A DNA stretch of 34,568 nucleotides, from contig MNXM01000225.1 in the NCBI GenBank assembly GCA_001872605.1, forward strand, positions 1 through 34,568, in the 5' to 3' direction. Both the position numbers and the translations under genes were made by a program. Source of the stretch: Armatimonadetes bacterium CG2_30_59_28 (GTDB lineage: Bacteria; Armatimonadota; Abditibacteriia; CG2-30-59-28). Under the pieces are notes generated by a model, which saw only the letters and a program-made list of their open reading frames with translations, was not told the origin of the DNA and did not search any database. How positions within the stretch are numbered: the first letter of the stretch is position 1; the number at the start of each line of letters is the position of its first letter. Of this stretch, positions 26,818 through 34,568 are shown piece after piece.

Positions 26818-28569
26818 TTAGCTCCGGCAGGAAGCCTTCTCTACATAAGCGTTGGTGATGGGGAGTCGCCGATCCTTGCCGAAGGCGCGTGGTGTGATCT
26901 TGATCCCCGGCGACGCCTGGCGACGCTTATATTCATTTCTGTCGACCATGCGAACAACGTCGCGGACCAGCGCCTCGTCAAAGCCCGATGCGGCAATCTC
27001 AAGGACGCTGCGGTCTTCTTCGACGTAGGCTTTGAGAATCTGGTCCAGCACCACGTAAGCGGGAAGGCTGTCTGCATCCTTCTGATCCGGTCGAAGCTCC
27101 GCCGATGGTGGCTTGTCCAAGACATTCTGTGGGATGATCGCTCTGCCCGATTGCCGGTTCTTCAGGATTGCGAGATCATAGACGGTCATCTTCGGCACAT
27201 CCTTGACAATGCACAACCCGCCACTCATGTCGCCATAGAGGGTGCAGTAGCCAACGCTGTTCTCGCTCTTGTTCCCGGTCGCCAGCACCAACCACCCGAA
27301 CTTGTTGGACAAGGCCATCAGCAAGTTCCCCCGGATGCGCGCTTGAATGTTCTCTTCGGCCTGGTTGGGGGCAAGTCCCTCAAACTTATCGGCCAACAGG
27401 GCAATATACGACTCAAAGACGCTCTGAATCGGCAGATTCTCAAGCCGGATGCCGAGATTCTCCGCGAGCGCACGAGCATCGTCCTTGCTGTGGTCGGAGG
27501 AGAACTGCGACGGCATGATGACGCCGATGACGTTCTCGGCGCCGAGAGCATCCACTGCGATGGCAGCGGTGAGTGACGAATCGATCCCACCGCTCAGCCC
27601 AAGCACCACCTTCTCGAAGCCATTCTTCCGGACGTAATCGCGTGTTCCTAAAACGAGGGCGTGGTAGATCTCCTCGGTCGCTTCGAATCTGGGCGCGAAT
27701 GCAGCCTCGATGGCGCCCCTTTCGCGAGACCCCGATGGAACCACCTCGATCTGCGCTTCCTTCGGCACGGGAGCGCCTCTCTGCCGAGCCAGCAGCTTCT
27801 CCTTCCGACGGCGCGGGTCGTGCAGGCGTCGCCGGAACACGGCCCCCAGATCCAGATCGACGATCAGTAGATCCTCCTCAAACTGCTTCCCGCGACAGAG
27901 CAGCTTCCCGTCCTGATCGACGATCATGCTCTGCCCGTCGAAGACCAACTCGTCCTGCCCTCCCACCAGATTGCAGAGCGCCACGACGGTGGCGTTATCC
28001 GTCGCGCGAGTGGCCAGAAGGTGTTCCCGATACACGCCCTTGCCTGCGTGGTAGGGCGACGCGGAGATGTTGACGATCAGGTCGGCGTCACCCAATAGAG
28101 CCTGCTCCGTCATCGGAGGACCTGGATACCAAATGTCTTCGCAGATGCTGACACCGATGCGCGCCGATCCGAAGGATACCACCTCGATGTCTGTCCCGGC
28201 CTGAAAATAGCGGTTCTCGTCGAAGACACCGTAGTTGGGCAGGAAATGCTTGTGGTGCACGGAAACGATGCTGCCCTTGTGCATGATCGCCGCGGCATTA
28301 TAAACGTCATCGGATCGATCCACAAACCCGACGACGCAAACAACGTCTCCCGTCTGCTGAGCGACGGACTCCAGACATGCGAGGTTGTCGTCTATGAAGC
28401 GAGGCTTCAGCAGCAGGTCTTCGGGAGGGTAGCCGGTGATGGCCAGTTCCGGGAACACCACGATGTCCACGCCGTGTTCACGGGCGCGCGCCATCCAGGC
28501 AATCACTTTGTTGGTGTTCTGGTCTAAAGCGCCAACCGTCGTGTTGATCTGGGCTAAAGCAATACGCAT
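26818..28569 (-). CDS. nadE: Glutamine-dependent NAD+ synthetase
   Basis: It catalyses the last step of NAD synthesis, amidating nicotinate adenine dinucleotide. The 583-aa product has the N-terminal nitrilase-type glutaminase with its catalytic triad (Glu41 in FPELAITGYPPEDLL, Lys in HKHFLPNYGVFDE, Cys in VSICEDIWYPG), then the synthetase domain with the ATP loop LSGGIDSSLTAAIAV. NKSENSVGYCTLYGDMSGG and the C-terminal KRRQASPGIKIT are also typical. It can therefore use glutamine directly. A TTGATG-18-TATAAT promoter lies about 60 nt upstream. The following gene is the degenerate-receiver regulator, 15 nt downstream. Confidence 0.98.
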   Translation of the reverse strand: MRIALAQINTTVGALDQNTNKVIAWMARAREHGVDIVVFPELAITGYPPEDLLLKPRFIDDNLACLESVAQQTGDVVCVVGFVDRSDDVYNAAAIMHKGSIVSVHHKHFLPNYGVFDENRYFQAGTDIEVVSFGSARIGVSICEDIWYPGPPMTEQALLGDADLIVNISASPYHAGKGVYREHLLATRATDNATVVALCNLVGGQDELVFDGQSMIVDQDGKLLCRGKQFEEDLLIVDLDLGAVFRRRLHDPRRRKEKLLARQRGAPVPKEAQIEVVPSGSRERGAIEAAFAPRFEATEEIYHALVLGTRDYVRKNGFEKVVLGLSGGIDSSLTAAIAVDALGAENVIGVIMPSQFSSDHSKDDARALAENLGIRLENLPIQSVFESYIALLADKFEGLAPNQAEENIQARIRGNLLMALSNKFGWLVLATGNKSENSVGYCTLYGDMSGGLCIVKDVPKMTVYDLAILKNRQSGRAIIPQNVLDKPPSAELRPDQKDADSLPAYVVLDQILKAYVEEDRSVLEIAASGFDEALVRDVVRMVDRNEYKRRQASPGIKITPRAFGKDRRLPITNAYVEKASCRS

Positions 28570-28626
28570 GTCTGGTGTCCTGCGGTTACATGAGGTCTAC
28601 GGTCTCCCGGGAAAAGGTGTGAGCGG

Positions 28627-28656
28627 ATTATAGCAAATCAGAGCGGATACCATCAA
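28627..28656 (-). promoter_or_regulatory. Promoter of nadE and the regulator gene
   Basis: On the minus strand: TTGATG (28651-28656), 18 nt, perfect TATAAT (28627-28632). The -35 lies within the end of the nagB remnant. Confidence 0.6.
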
Positions 28657-28859
28657 CTGCTCCGAAGCCATCATCGCGACGGCTGATGCCCAGAATCTGA
28701 ACCCCAATGCCGCCAGCCTTCCGGAGGAGGTTCTCATCAGTTCCAGCACTGCGGGGCGTCCCTCGCTCGATGCTCAATAATCTCATCGGCAACAGACTCT
28801 GCGACCGCGTCATGGTCTTCGCAGACAACCACCGGGAACTTCTCATGTCGGAATGACAT
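28628..28859 (-). pseudogene. Glucosamine-6-phosphate deaminase (nagB-like) remnant
   Basis: From ATG 28859 the reading frame gives KFPVVVCEDHDAVAESVADE followed by an II-EHRARD tail and a stop at about 28737, resembling the NagB N-terminus. A different frame then gives ENLLRKAGGIGVQILGI and SRRDDGFGAV before a stop at 28628; NagB has [21 protein letters not shown] here, so the catalytic GHIGFNEP is gone. About 100 residues between the pieces and all downstream sequence are missing. The match is by eye and fairly short, so the family call is moderate; decay is clear if it is right. The nadE promoter has its -35 in this remnant. Confidence 0.65.
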
Positions 28860-28899
28860 TACTGACACCTGCACTTTCAGTCGCAAGGAGAGGGAGTTA

Positions 28900-29964
28900 T
28901 TACGCGAGCCACTTCTCTAACCACTTCCATGCTTTCTTCCCGCTCCATTGATGGTCGTTCGGGTGATGGTCTCCGCCAATCCTGTCGGGGAATCCGGCAG
29001 CCTTGTAGATTTTCCGGAGGTGGCGGTAAGCCTTCAGCATGTCAGGATAATGGAAGCAGGTCTCCTGCTTTCCCATCTCGAACAGCATCGGCTTGGGCGC
29101 GGCGAGGCCGAGCATGTCCGGGATGTCGCCATGGACAAGAAGTCCCGGAACGTGTTGGGCGCCGCACGTGTTGCCTTTCCCTCGTTCACCGAGAGCGTCG
29201 CCCCGCACGGTGCTGATGTATCCGCTGACAACCCCTGCCTTGATTCGTCGTTCATTGATGAGCATGTGAGTTGCCATCGTGCCCCCTTGGCTGAGACCGA
29301 TGACTGCGATGCGATTCCTGTCCACATGGGGATGGTTGACCAGCACATCCACGCACCGCATTCCATCCCAGATGCTCTGCGCAATCAGGGGACGGCAAAA
29401 ATACTGCCAGGCCAAGTCCGTGATGTTGCAGGCGTCTCTGCTTGGTGTGCGTACCCACCAATCCGGCGGACGCCGCTCACCAAAGGGGCACCAGTCGGGC
29501 GCGATCACAACATACCCACGGCGGACTGCTTCGACGCCATACTCGTAGTTCAGGGCGTCGAGTGTTTGGGCAGATTGCTCACTTCCCTGTTCCCGCGTTA
29601 CTCCGCAGATGTCGGCTTTTCCGTTCCCATGCCCGTGTGAGGCGAGTATTCCCGGACGCTTTTCGTCGGGGGGAAGTCCTTGGGGGGTTAGTACATACGC
29701 AGGGACGGTCACACCGAACGTCGAATCAAAAAGGATTTTCTCCCGGATGTAGTCCCCCTTATCAACACTCTCAACCACTTCGAGATTCGGAGGGACGCGC
29801 TCCGGCCAACGCCCGAGACACCTGCGGTAGTGGCGGTTGAAGGACCTGCGCCAGGACTTATAGTCGTCTATTGTTGTTCCGTCAAATACGCAATCAGGCT
29901 GCCAGTGCGTACACCAGTACTGAAGCACGTCGTAGAGATTCACGTTTCGCTCGGGATTTCTCAT
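28900..29964 (-). CDS. Alpha/beta hydrolase (acetyl-xylan-esterase/dienelactone-hydrolase type)
   Basis: A 354-aa cytoplasmic protein with no signal peptide. The nucleophile elbow is IGLSQGGTMA (G-x-S-x-G), followed by GDIPDMLGLAAPKPMLFEMG and a late His in GGDHHPNDHQW consistent with a catalytic triad. The long N-terminal half (YDVLQYW to RREKILFDSTFG, then VTVPAYVLTPQGLPP) precedes the first fold strand RPGILASHGHGNGK. Similar proteins act on acetylated or cyclic ester substrates; the substrate here is unknown. GGAGG lies 8 nt before ATG 29964. It is monocistronic behind a minus-strand promoter (30009-30038). Confidence 0.87.
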   Translation of the reverse strand: MRNPERNVNLYDVLQYWCTHWQPDCVFDGTTIDDYKSWRRSFNRHYRRCLGRWPERVPPNLEVVESVDKGDYIREKILFDSTFGVTVPAYVLTPQGLPPDEKRPGILASHGHGNGKADICGVTREQGSEQSAQTLDALNYEYGVEAVRRGYVVIAPDWCPFGERRPPDWWVRTPSRDACNITDLAWQYFCRPLIAQSIWDGMRCVDVLVNHPHVDRNRIAVIGLSQGGTMATHMLINERRIKAGVVSGYISTVRGDALGERGKGNTCGAQHVPGLLVHGDIPDMLGLAAPKPMLFEMGKQETCFHYPDMLKAYRHLRKIYKAAGFPDRIGGDHHPNDHQWSGKKAWKWLEKWLA

Positions 29965-30008
29965 GGCGGTTTCCTCCTCCTGAATTCCACCTTGAAGGCT
30001 GATCTAGG

Positions 30009-30038
30009 ATGTTACATTCCCGTGCACCACACTGTCAA
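30009..30038 (-). promoter_or_regulatory. Promoter of the alpha/beta hydrolase gene
   Basis: On the minus strand: TTGACA (30033-30038), 18 nt, TAACAT (30009-30014). The -35 is perfect; the -10 is weak. Confidence 0.5.
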
Positions 30039-30077
30039 ATCCGCGAGCCACATGGGCGCATGGGCACGCCGGCCGCA

Positions 30078-30106
30078 TTGACGAACGACGGGGATTGTGG
30101 TATTTA
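30078..30106 (+). promoter_or_regulatory. Promoter of the kinase-regulator operon
   Basis: TTGACG (30078-30083), 17 nt, TATTTA (30101-30106), about 80 nt before the kinase start. It is divergent from the hydrolase promoter, with about 40 nt between the -35 boxes. Confidence 0.5.
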
Positions 30107-30184
30107 CGATAGGGTGGATAGTGAGAACGGCGCTCTCTGGGCCTGTCCCCTTCCCGGTATTACCCGAAACGCATGTGAGACACC

Positions 30185-32284
30185 TTGAGGAAAGACAGCA
30201 CAAATCGCCCGCCTGCTCGGAAGAAGTCCTCATCTCCCTCCCGAACTCTCAGGAAGCCTGCATCCACTGCAATCGACGAGAGTCGGTTGCGGGCCTTGGT
30301 AGGCGCAGGACTTGCGCTTACGCAAGAACTCAGCCTCGACGCTGTGCTCCAGAAGATCGTGGACGCGGCCTGCAATGTCATTGATGCCAAGTACGCCGCT
30401 TTGGCGGTACTTGAGGAAAACGGGAGATTGTCACGCTTTCTGTATTCAGGGATGACCGATGAGCAAGTCCGACTTATCGGCAACACACCGGTGGGGCGCG
30501 GGTTACTCGGGCTTCCACTCAAACCGGAGCCGCCACTTCGTGTTCACAACGTCCAGGAACATCCTTCTTTTTCAGGCTACCCGAAGCATCACCCGAAGAT
30601 GAAGTCCTTCCTTGGCGCGTCGGTGGTTGCTCGCGGACACACGGTGGGGCGACTGTACCTGGCGGAGAAACAAGGGGCGGAAGAATTCTCCGAAGAAGAC
30701 GAGCTCCTTGTTTCCATGCTGGCATCTCAGGCCAGCACGGCAATTCGGAACGCCCGACTTTACGAGAGGAATATCCGAGAGGAACGTGATCGCGCCCAGC
30801 TGTATCTCGACACTGCAAGCGTTATGTTGGTAGCGCTGGATACCAAAGGAAACGTCTCCATGATCAACCAGCGGGGGTGCAACATTCTCGGCTATAACGA
30901 ACGCGACCTCCTTGGCAGAAACTGGTTTCAGAAGTGCATACCCACGGCAGAGCGACCGGCTCTACGCCGACTGTTCTCCCATATCATTTCAGAGAAAATT
31001 GCGGAGAACGGACACCATGAGAGCAGGGTACGGACGAAATCCGGTGAGGAACGTCTGATCTTTTGGCGCAATACGGTTATCCGCAACCGCGACGGAGAGA
31101 TTGCGGGCACGCTGAGCTCCGGGGAGGACATCACCGAGCGCAAGCAGACTCAGACCGCCTTGCGCGAGGGCGCAGAGGAGCTTGCTCGTCTTCACGAACT
31201 CTATCATGCGGTTGTTGAAAACGTTCCGGCCAGCGTCCTGATCTTCGATCAAGATCTGAATCTTGTTTTCGCGAACGCGGTCTACCGACAGCAGTGGACG
31301 CCGTGGGACGACGTGCATGGGAAGAGCCTGTCTGAGTTGCTTCCCCCGGAAACCATCGAGAACGAGGGATGGGCGGCGAAGATGCGAGACGTGCTCGCGA
31401 CAGGTCATCCCCTGACGGTATCGGATTCCCGCCACCACTCCCCCTATCGGGGAGACACCATCATCAATTACCACCTTGTGCTGCTTCCCGGCAAGGCGAA
31501 GCAGGACGACAAGGTACTGCTGGTTCTTGAGGACGTGACCGAGCAGGCCGGGCTGCAACGCCAGCTGGTGCAGAGCGAAAAACTCGCCGCGATGGGGTTG
31601 CTGTCGGCAGGCGTTGCGCACGAAATACGCACCCCCCTTTCAGTGATTCGCCTCGCGGCTTACGATGTTCAGGATATTCTCTCTGAAATCACGCACACCG
31701 CGAACGTTGACAATCCCGTCAACGAGGCGCGGGGGCAACTGGAGCTGATCGAGCGCAATGTGATGGACTGCAATGGCGTCATAGAGAACCTTCTCAAGTT
31801 CGCCCGGGAAGCGAAACATGAGCCGACATGGATTGAGATCGGCGCCTTGCTGAAGGGGTGTCTTAGCCTGGCCGAGAAAGACACGGCGCTGCAGGGAATA
31901 CGTATTGAAGAACACCTCAAAGCTCCCGTCAGTGTTTACGCAGGTGAGGACGACCTCAAGCAGGTATTCAGCAATCTGGTCCTTAACGCTGTGCAGTCGA
32001 TGCCTCACGGAGGGCTACTCACGCTCGCAACCGAAATGCAGGACGGCGCAGTGACCGTGCGAGTATCGGACACGGGACACGGAGTGCCTGCAGAGCTGCT
32101 GGACAGAATTTTCGACCCGTTCTTCACTACGAAGGAACCTGGCAAGGGCACGGGGCTGGGACTCTCGATTTGCCGGAAAATCCTCGAGAGAATGAACGGG
32201 CGGATTGATGTCCGGAGCATAGAAGGAGAGGGCACGACATTTGTCGTCACACTCCCGACAGAAGGAAGGAACGTGCAGGAATGA
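30185..32284 (+). CDS. Soluble GAF-PAS-PAS sensor histidine kinase
   Basis: A 699-aa cytoplasmic kinase without membrane segments. Order: basic N-terminus (1-30), GAF domain (about 35-195), PAS 1 (about 205-325, ending GTLSSGEDITERK), PAS 2 (about 340-455), HisKA with phospho-accepting His in AGVAHEIRTPLSVI, and HATPase_c with N box NLVLNAVQSM, G1 VSDTGHGVP, F box FDPFFTTKE and G2 GTGLGLSICRKI. All catalytic boxes are present. The signal is probably a small molecule or redox cue, but no ligand residues are decisive. The start is TTG 30185 with weak upstream GTGAG; a later start is possible. It overlaps the NtrC-type regulator by 4 nt (ATGA), so they form a cognate pair. Confidence 0.93.
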   Translation: MRKDSTNRPPARKKSSSPSRTLRKPASTAIDESRLRALVGAGLALTQELSLDAVLQKIVDAACNVIDAKYAALAVLEENGRLSRFLYSGMTDEQVRLIGNTPVGRGLLGLPLKPEPPLRVHNVQEHPSFSGYPKHHPKMKSFLGASVVARGHTVGRLYLAEKQGAEEFSEEDELLVSMLASQASTAIRNARLYERNIREERDRAQLYLDTASVMLVALDTKGNVSMINQRGCNILGYNERDLLGRNWFQKCIPTAERPALRRLFSHIISEKIAENGHHESRVRTKSGEERLIFWRNTVIRNRDGEIAGTLSSGEDITERKQTQTALREGAEELARLHELYHAVVENVPASVLIFDQDLNLVFANAVYRQQWTPWDDVHGKSLSELLPPETIENEGWAAKMRDVLATGHPLTVSDSRHHSPYRGDTIINYHLVLLPGKAKQDDKVLLVLEDVTEQAGLQRQLVQSEKLAAMGLLSAGVAHEIRTPLSVIRLAAYDVQDILSEITHTANVDNPVNEARGQLELIERNVMDCNGVIENLLKFAREAKHEPTWIEIGALLKGCLSLAEKDTALQGIRIEEHLKAPVSVYAGEDDLKQVFSNLVLNAVQSMPHGGLLTLATEMQDGAVTVRVSDTGHGVPAELLDRIFDPFFTTKEPGKGTGLGLSICRKILERMNGRIDVRSIEGEGTTFVVTLPTEGRNVQE

Positions 32285-33657
32285 GTCGGAAGAGAGTTCT
32301 CATCGTTGATGATGACGTTGATCTGTTACAGACACTCAGCAAAGTGCTGACCCGCCGAGGTTACGAAGTTATCGCGGCAAAGGACGGAGTGGCGGCGCTA
32401 AAATCCATCAAGGAAGCTATTTCAGATGTTCCGTTCATGGCTGTTGTTTCCGACGTTAAGATGCCTCGCATGGATGGCACTGAGCTTCTGCGGCACGGCA
32501 AATCGGCGGCGCCCAGTACGGAATTCATCTTGTTGACGGGATATGGAACCATCGAGACGGCCGTCACGGCGATGAAGGCGGGCGCTTACGACTACCTCAC
32601 AAAGCCACCCAACCCCGATGAACTGCTCATCACCCTTGACCACATCGCTGAGAACCAACAGTTGCGGAACCTCAATGTTGCCCTGCAGCAGGAATTGAGT
32701 ACCGCCGCGAAAGGGGCGGGACTCATTGGCAGACACCCTGCCATGCAGGAAGTCTACGAGATGATCGCCCGCGTTTCCGAGAGCGATATAAACGTTCTGA
32801 TATACGGGGAGACTGGGACCGGGAAGGAGCTTGTCGCAAAGGCCATCCACCGTGGCAGCAATCGCGCAAAGTACCCTTTCATTGTCGTTAACTGCGCGGC
32901 CCTGCCATTGGAGCTATTGGAGACTGAGCTGTTCGGGAATGAGCGCGGCGCGTTCACCGATGCGCGGGAGCGACGCTATGGAAAGTTTGAGGTCGCCCAT
33001 CATGGCACGCTGTTCCTCGACGAGGTCGGCACGATGAGTCCTGCACTGCAGCAGCGACTCCTCCGCGCCGCGGAGACCAAGAGCTTTGAGCGAGTGGGGG
33101 GCACGGACACGGTTGAGGTGGATGTGCGGATTCTCTCCGCCACCAATGCGGACCTGATGGAACTCGTGCGAAACCAAACCTTTCGCGAGGACCTGTACTA
33201 CCGACTAAACACCGTGGCCATTCAACTTCCACCGATGCGAGACAGAAGAAGCGACATCCCACTCCTTGCCCGACACTTCCTGGAAAAACACAAGAATAAG
33301 GTTTCTCGCAAGGTGACAGGAATCCACGCCGATGCTCTTGCCGCGCTGCAAGAATATGCATTCCCGGGGAACGCCCGGGAGCTGGAGCACATGATCCAGC
33401 GCGCCCTTGTCCTTGGGCGTTCGGAGAAGATTGAGGTCGCAGATCTGCCGGCTGAATTGCGAGGAGGTTCTACGCAGATTCAGGAGCAGTCCTTCACGGG
33501 TTTGCTTGCAGAGCAATTAGGCCAGTATGAAAGCAAAGCGATTCGGGACGCGCTGTCAGCGTCTGGGGGGAACCAAAGCCGAACGGCTCGAGCGCTAGGG
33601 ATCAACCGAACCACCCTCATCGCCAAGATGAAGAAATATGACCTGAAAGAGAGTTAG
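32281..33657 (+). CDS. NtrC-family sigma54-dependent response regulator
   Basis: A 458-aa regulator: a receiver (1-120) with the phospho-accepting Asp in VVSDVKMPRMDG and the Lys in LTKPPNPDEL, a central AAA+ domain, and a Fis-type HTH (about 415-458, SGGNQSRTARALGINRTTLIAKM). The AAA+ domain has Walker A GETGTGKE, Walker B TLFLDEVG, and the sigma54-contact loop ERGAFTDARERR. The usual loop is GAFTGA; here the second Gly is Asp. It activates sigma54 promoters when phosphorylated by the upstream kinase, whose stop overlaps this ATG. No -24/-12 promoter (TGGC...TGC) was recognised in the window. Confidence 0.95.
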   Translation: MSRKRVLIVDDDVDLLQTLSKVLTRRGYEVIAAKDGVAALKSIKEAISDVPFMAVVSDVKMPRMDGTELLRHGKSAAPSTEFILLTGYGTIETAVTAMKAGAYDYLTKPPNPDELLITLDHIAENQQLRNLNVALQQELSTAAKGAGLIGRHPAMQEVYEMIARVSESDINVLIYGETGTGKELVAKAIHRGSNRAKYPFIVVNCAALPLELLETELFGNERGAFTDARERRYGKFEVAHHGTLFLDEVGTMSPALQQRLLRAAETKSFERVGGTDTVEVDVRILSATNADLMELVRNQTFREDLYYRLNTVAIQLPPMRDRRSDIPLLARHFLEKHKNKVSRKVTGIHADALAALQEYAFPGNARELEHMIQRALVLGRSEKIEVADLPAELRGGSTQIQEQSFTGLLAEQLGQYESKAIRDALSASGGNQSRTARALGINRTTLIAKMKKYDLKES

Positions 33658-33813
33658 TCGGATGCGGGGGCGATAACACACCTGCGGCTTTTCCCGCAAA
33701 ACACGCGGAATGCGCGGAAACTTCAGTACGGGTTCTGGGTCCCAAAGTGGTCTCTTCCTTCTGCGGTATCTGCGTATTCTGCGGGACGTTTGGTTTTTTC
33801 AGTGGACTCATTC

Positions 33814-34145
33814 CTATCCCGCCATTGGAACGCGAACCGTAAACCGGGTTCCCTCACCCTCTTCCGTCTCGAAGTCCAGCCTGCCACGGAGGGATTCCAC
33901 AATATCCTTGCACACGGCAAGGCCAACTCCCATCCCCGCTCCCGGGCGTCCGGCCTTCGTCGTGTAGAACGGCTCAAAGATACGCTCACGGATATCGACA
34001 GGGGAATCCCATTCCCATGGTCAGAAACGTCGATGCGCAGCTCTCCGTCTGTCGCTGATGCCGTAATGCCCACGGGGTCCCCTTCGGCAGATGCTTCGAT
34101 GGCATTGACGACGATGCTGTACAGGGTCTGACGGATCAGCGGACA
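33814..34145 (-). pseudogene. Histidine kinase C-terminal remnant, frameshifted and cut by an insertion sequence
   Basis: On the minus strand from about 34140: LIRQTLYSIVVNAIEASAEG (N box), GITASATDGELRIDVSDHGN-GIP (G1) in one frame; then, after a one-base loss at a run of four C, FEPFYTTKAGRPGAGMGVGLA (F and G2 boxes), then VESLRGRLDFETEEGEGTRF and a stop at 33814. The C run would read in frame with five C, so a sequencing error is possible. Upstream of the N box the reading breaks at the repeated end of the neighbouring insertion element, so the sensor and HisKA parts are missing. The 33723-34073 ORF in the track follows only the first frame. The 33658-33813 gap before it has no gene, only degenerate tgcgg-type tracts. 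Confidence 0.8.
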
Positions 34146-34191
34146 AGTGCAAGTAACTCCCGGTCACTTGAGTGCAAGCAACTCCCGGTCA
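34146..34191. repeat. Two 21-nt direct repeats at the end of an insertion element
   Basis: agtgcaagtaactcccggtca (34146-34166) and agtgcaagcaactcccggtca (34171-34191) match at 20 of 21 positions, separated by 4 nt. They sit exactly where the kinase remnant breaks and just before the transposase, so they look like the left end of an insertion sequence, possibly tandem transposase-binding sites. The far end is outside the window. Confidence 0.6.
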
Positions 34192-34286
34192 GGTTATGAT
34201 ATCCAGAAACTTTACTGGAGGGTAGTGGGCGGACTCGCAGAGTCCGAAGTGACTAAAAAGGGTCTGAGGAGCAAAGGCGTCGCGAG

Positions 34287-34568
34287 ATGGTAACCGCGGT
34301 ACGCCGAGGTGCTTCGGAACGGTCGGTCGCGCGACGGTATGGGGTCGCGTTGTCGACCGTTCAACTGTGGGTTGCTCGGGCTGCGGGGAAACGCCTTGAC
34401 CGAGTGAACTGGAGCGATCTTCCCGGTGGTCCTTCGGTTCCCCCCGGACGCACCAGCGGGGAGACGGAAGATCTGCTTTTGCAGGGGCGACGGGAGTTGA
34501 GAGAGACAAGCGACCTGGGCGAGTTTGGGGCTGCCGCTATCCTTATGGAGCTGCTCGCCCGGCGCATC
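34287..34568 (+). CDS. Transposase, partial (HTH N-terminus, IS481/Mu-integrase-like)
   Basis: This open frame has no stop before the window's right edge, so it is absent from the ORF track. From ATG 34287 it reads MVTAVRRGASERSVARRYGV followed by ALSTVQLWVARA (a helix-turn-helix) and GKRLDRVNWSDLPGGP and RELRETSDLGEFGAAAI. This is the pattern of HTH/rve-type transposases common in some bacterial phyla. The DDE catalytic core would lie beyond the edge. The in-frame stop upstream (TAA 34254-34256) limits the start; a GTG at 34249 is in a different frame, reading ACT AAA AAG GGT before crossing into this frame, so a -1 shift near the A-run is conceivable but unproven. It probably belongs to the element whose end repeats are at 34146-34191. 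Confidence 0.75.
   Translation, partial: MVTAVRRGASERSVARRYGVALSTVQLWVARAAGKRLDRVNWSDLPGGPSVPPGRTSGETEDLLLQGRRELRETSDLGEFGAAAILMELLARRI

Noticed and set aside
26458-27576. 372-aa plus-strand ORF across the regulator and nadE
   Set aside because: Shadow ORF; both minus-strand genes are unmistakable.

Overview
This is a bacterial chromosomal window of about 34.6 kb with GC in the mid-to-high fifties. It is dominated by housekeeping genes and carries a few decayed genes and mobile-element traces. A beta-barrel outer membrane protein with a terminal aromatic residue and a periplasmic-type parvulin point to a diderm. The gene style (gyrB-gyrA followed by archease and a DciA-like protein, PhoH/7TM-HD/YbeY operon, M24 peptidase, rhomboid-TPR) suggests a deep-branching, probably uncultured lineage. 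The phylum cannot be named from sequence reading alone. No tRNA, rRNA, CRISPR array, prophage or defence island was seen.

Layout. 1-474: non-coding, with a long near-perfect inverted repeat and the likely tsaD promoter. 475-2874: tsaD (+) converging on a membrane-anchored PQQ-type beta-propeller (-). 3007-8108: a consensus promoter, an unusually long leader, then gyrB and gyrA. 8273-14494: a same-strand run of archease, DciA-like, serS, degenerate J-domain protein, parvulin PPIase, YjbQ family, TIM-barrel sugar isomerase and an HTH/coiled-coil protein. 14555-19456 (-): the operon M24 peptidase - phoH - 7TM-HD phosphohydrolase - ybeY, with 4-nt and 101-nt overlaps. 19659-20564: TIGR01777 epimerase. 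20567-21590 (-): sixA behind a collapsed aldo/keto reductase. 21805-22743: cysK. 22841-23890 (-): outer membrane barrel protein. 23963-24879: a gene-free stretch with a nested-palindrome MITE-like element. 24880-26100: rhomboid-TPR protein. 26131-28569 (-): nadE followed by an OmpR-type regulator with a degenerate receiver. 28628-28859: a nagB remnant. 28900-29964 (-): alpha/beta hydrolase. 30185-33657: a GAF-PAS-PAS histidine kinase overlapping an NtrC-type regulator. 33814-34568: a frameshifted kinase remnant cut by the end of an insertion sequence whose transposase runs off the right edge.

How it works together. The left half is information processing: DNA supercoiling (GyrAB), probable helicase loading (DciA-like), tRNA modification and charging (TsaD, SerRS), RNA ligase activation (archease), rRNA/ribosome maturation (YbeY, PhoH) and envelope protein folding. 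The right half is metabolism and signalling: cysteine and NAD synthesis, one complete two-component pair, and two regulatory components that look divergent or broken.

Sequence-level signals. A clear sigma70-type promoter set (TTGAC-like -35, 17-18 nt spacing, TA...T -10) recurs and corrects several start codons. Three genes (aldo/keto reductase, glucosamine-6-phosphate deaminase, a histidine kinase) are decayed, two of them by internal deletion. I did not find convincing evidence of a wholly new multi-gene system. The best leads are the degenerate J-protein, the degenerate receiver regulator, the YbeY ligand substitution, the DciA-like/zinc-ribbon fusion and the MITE-like element.
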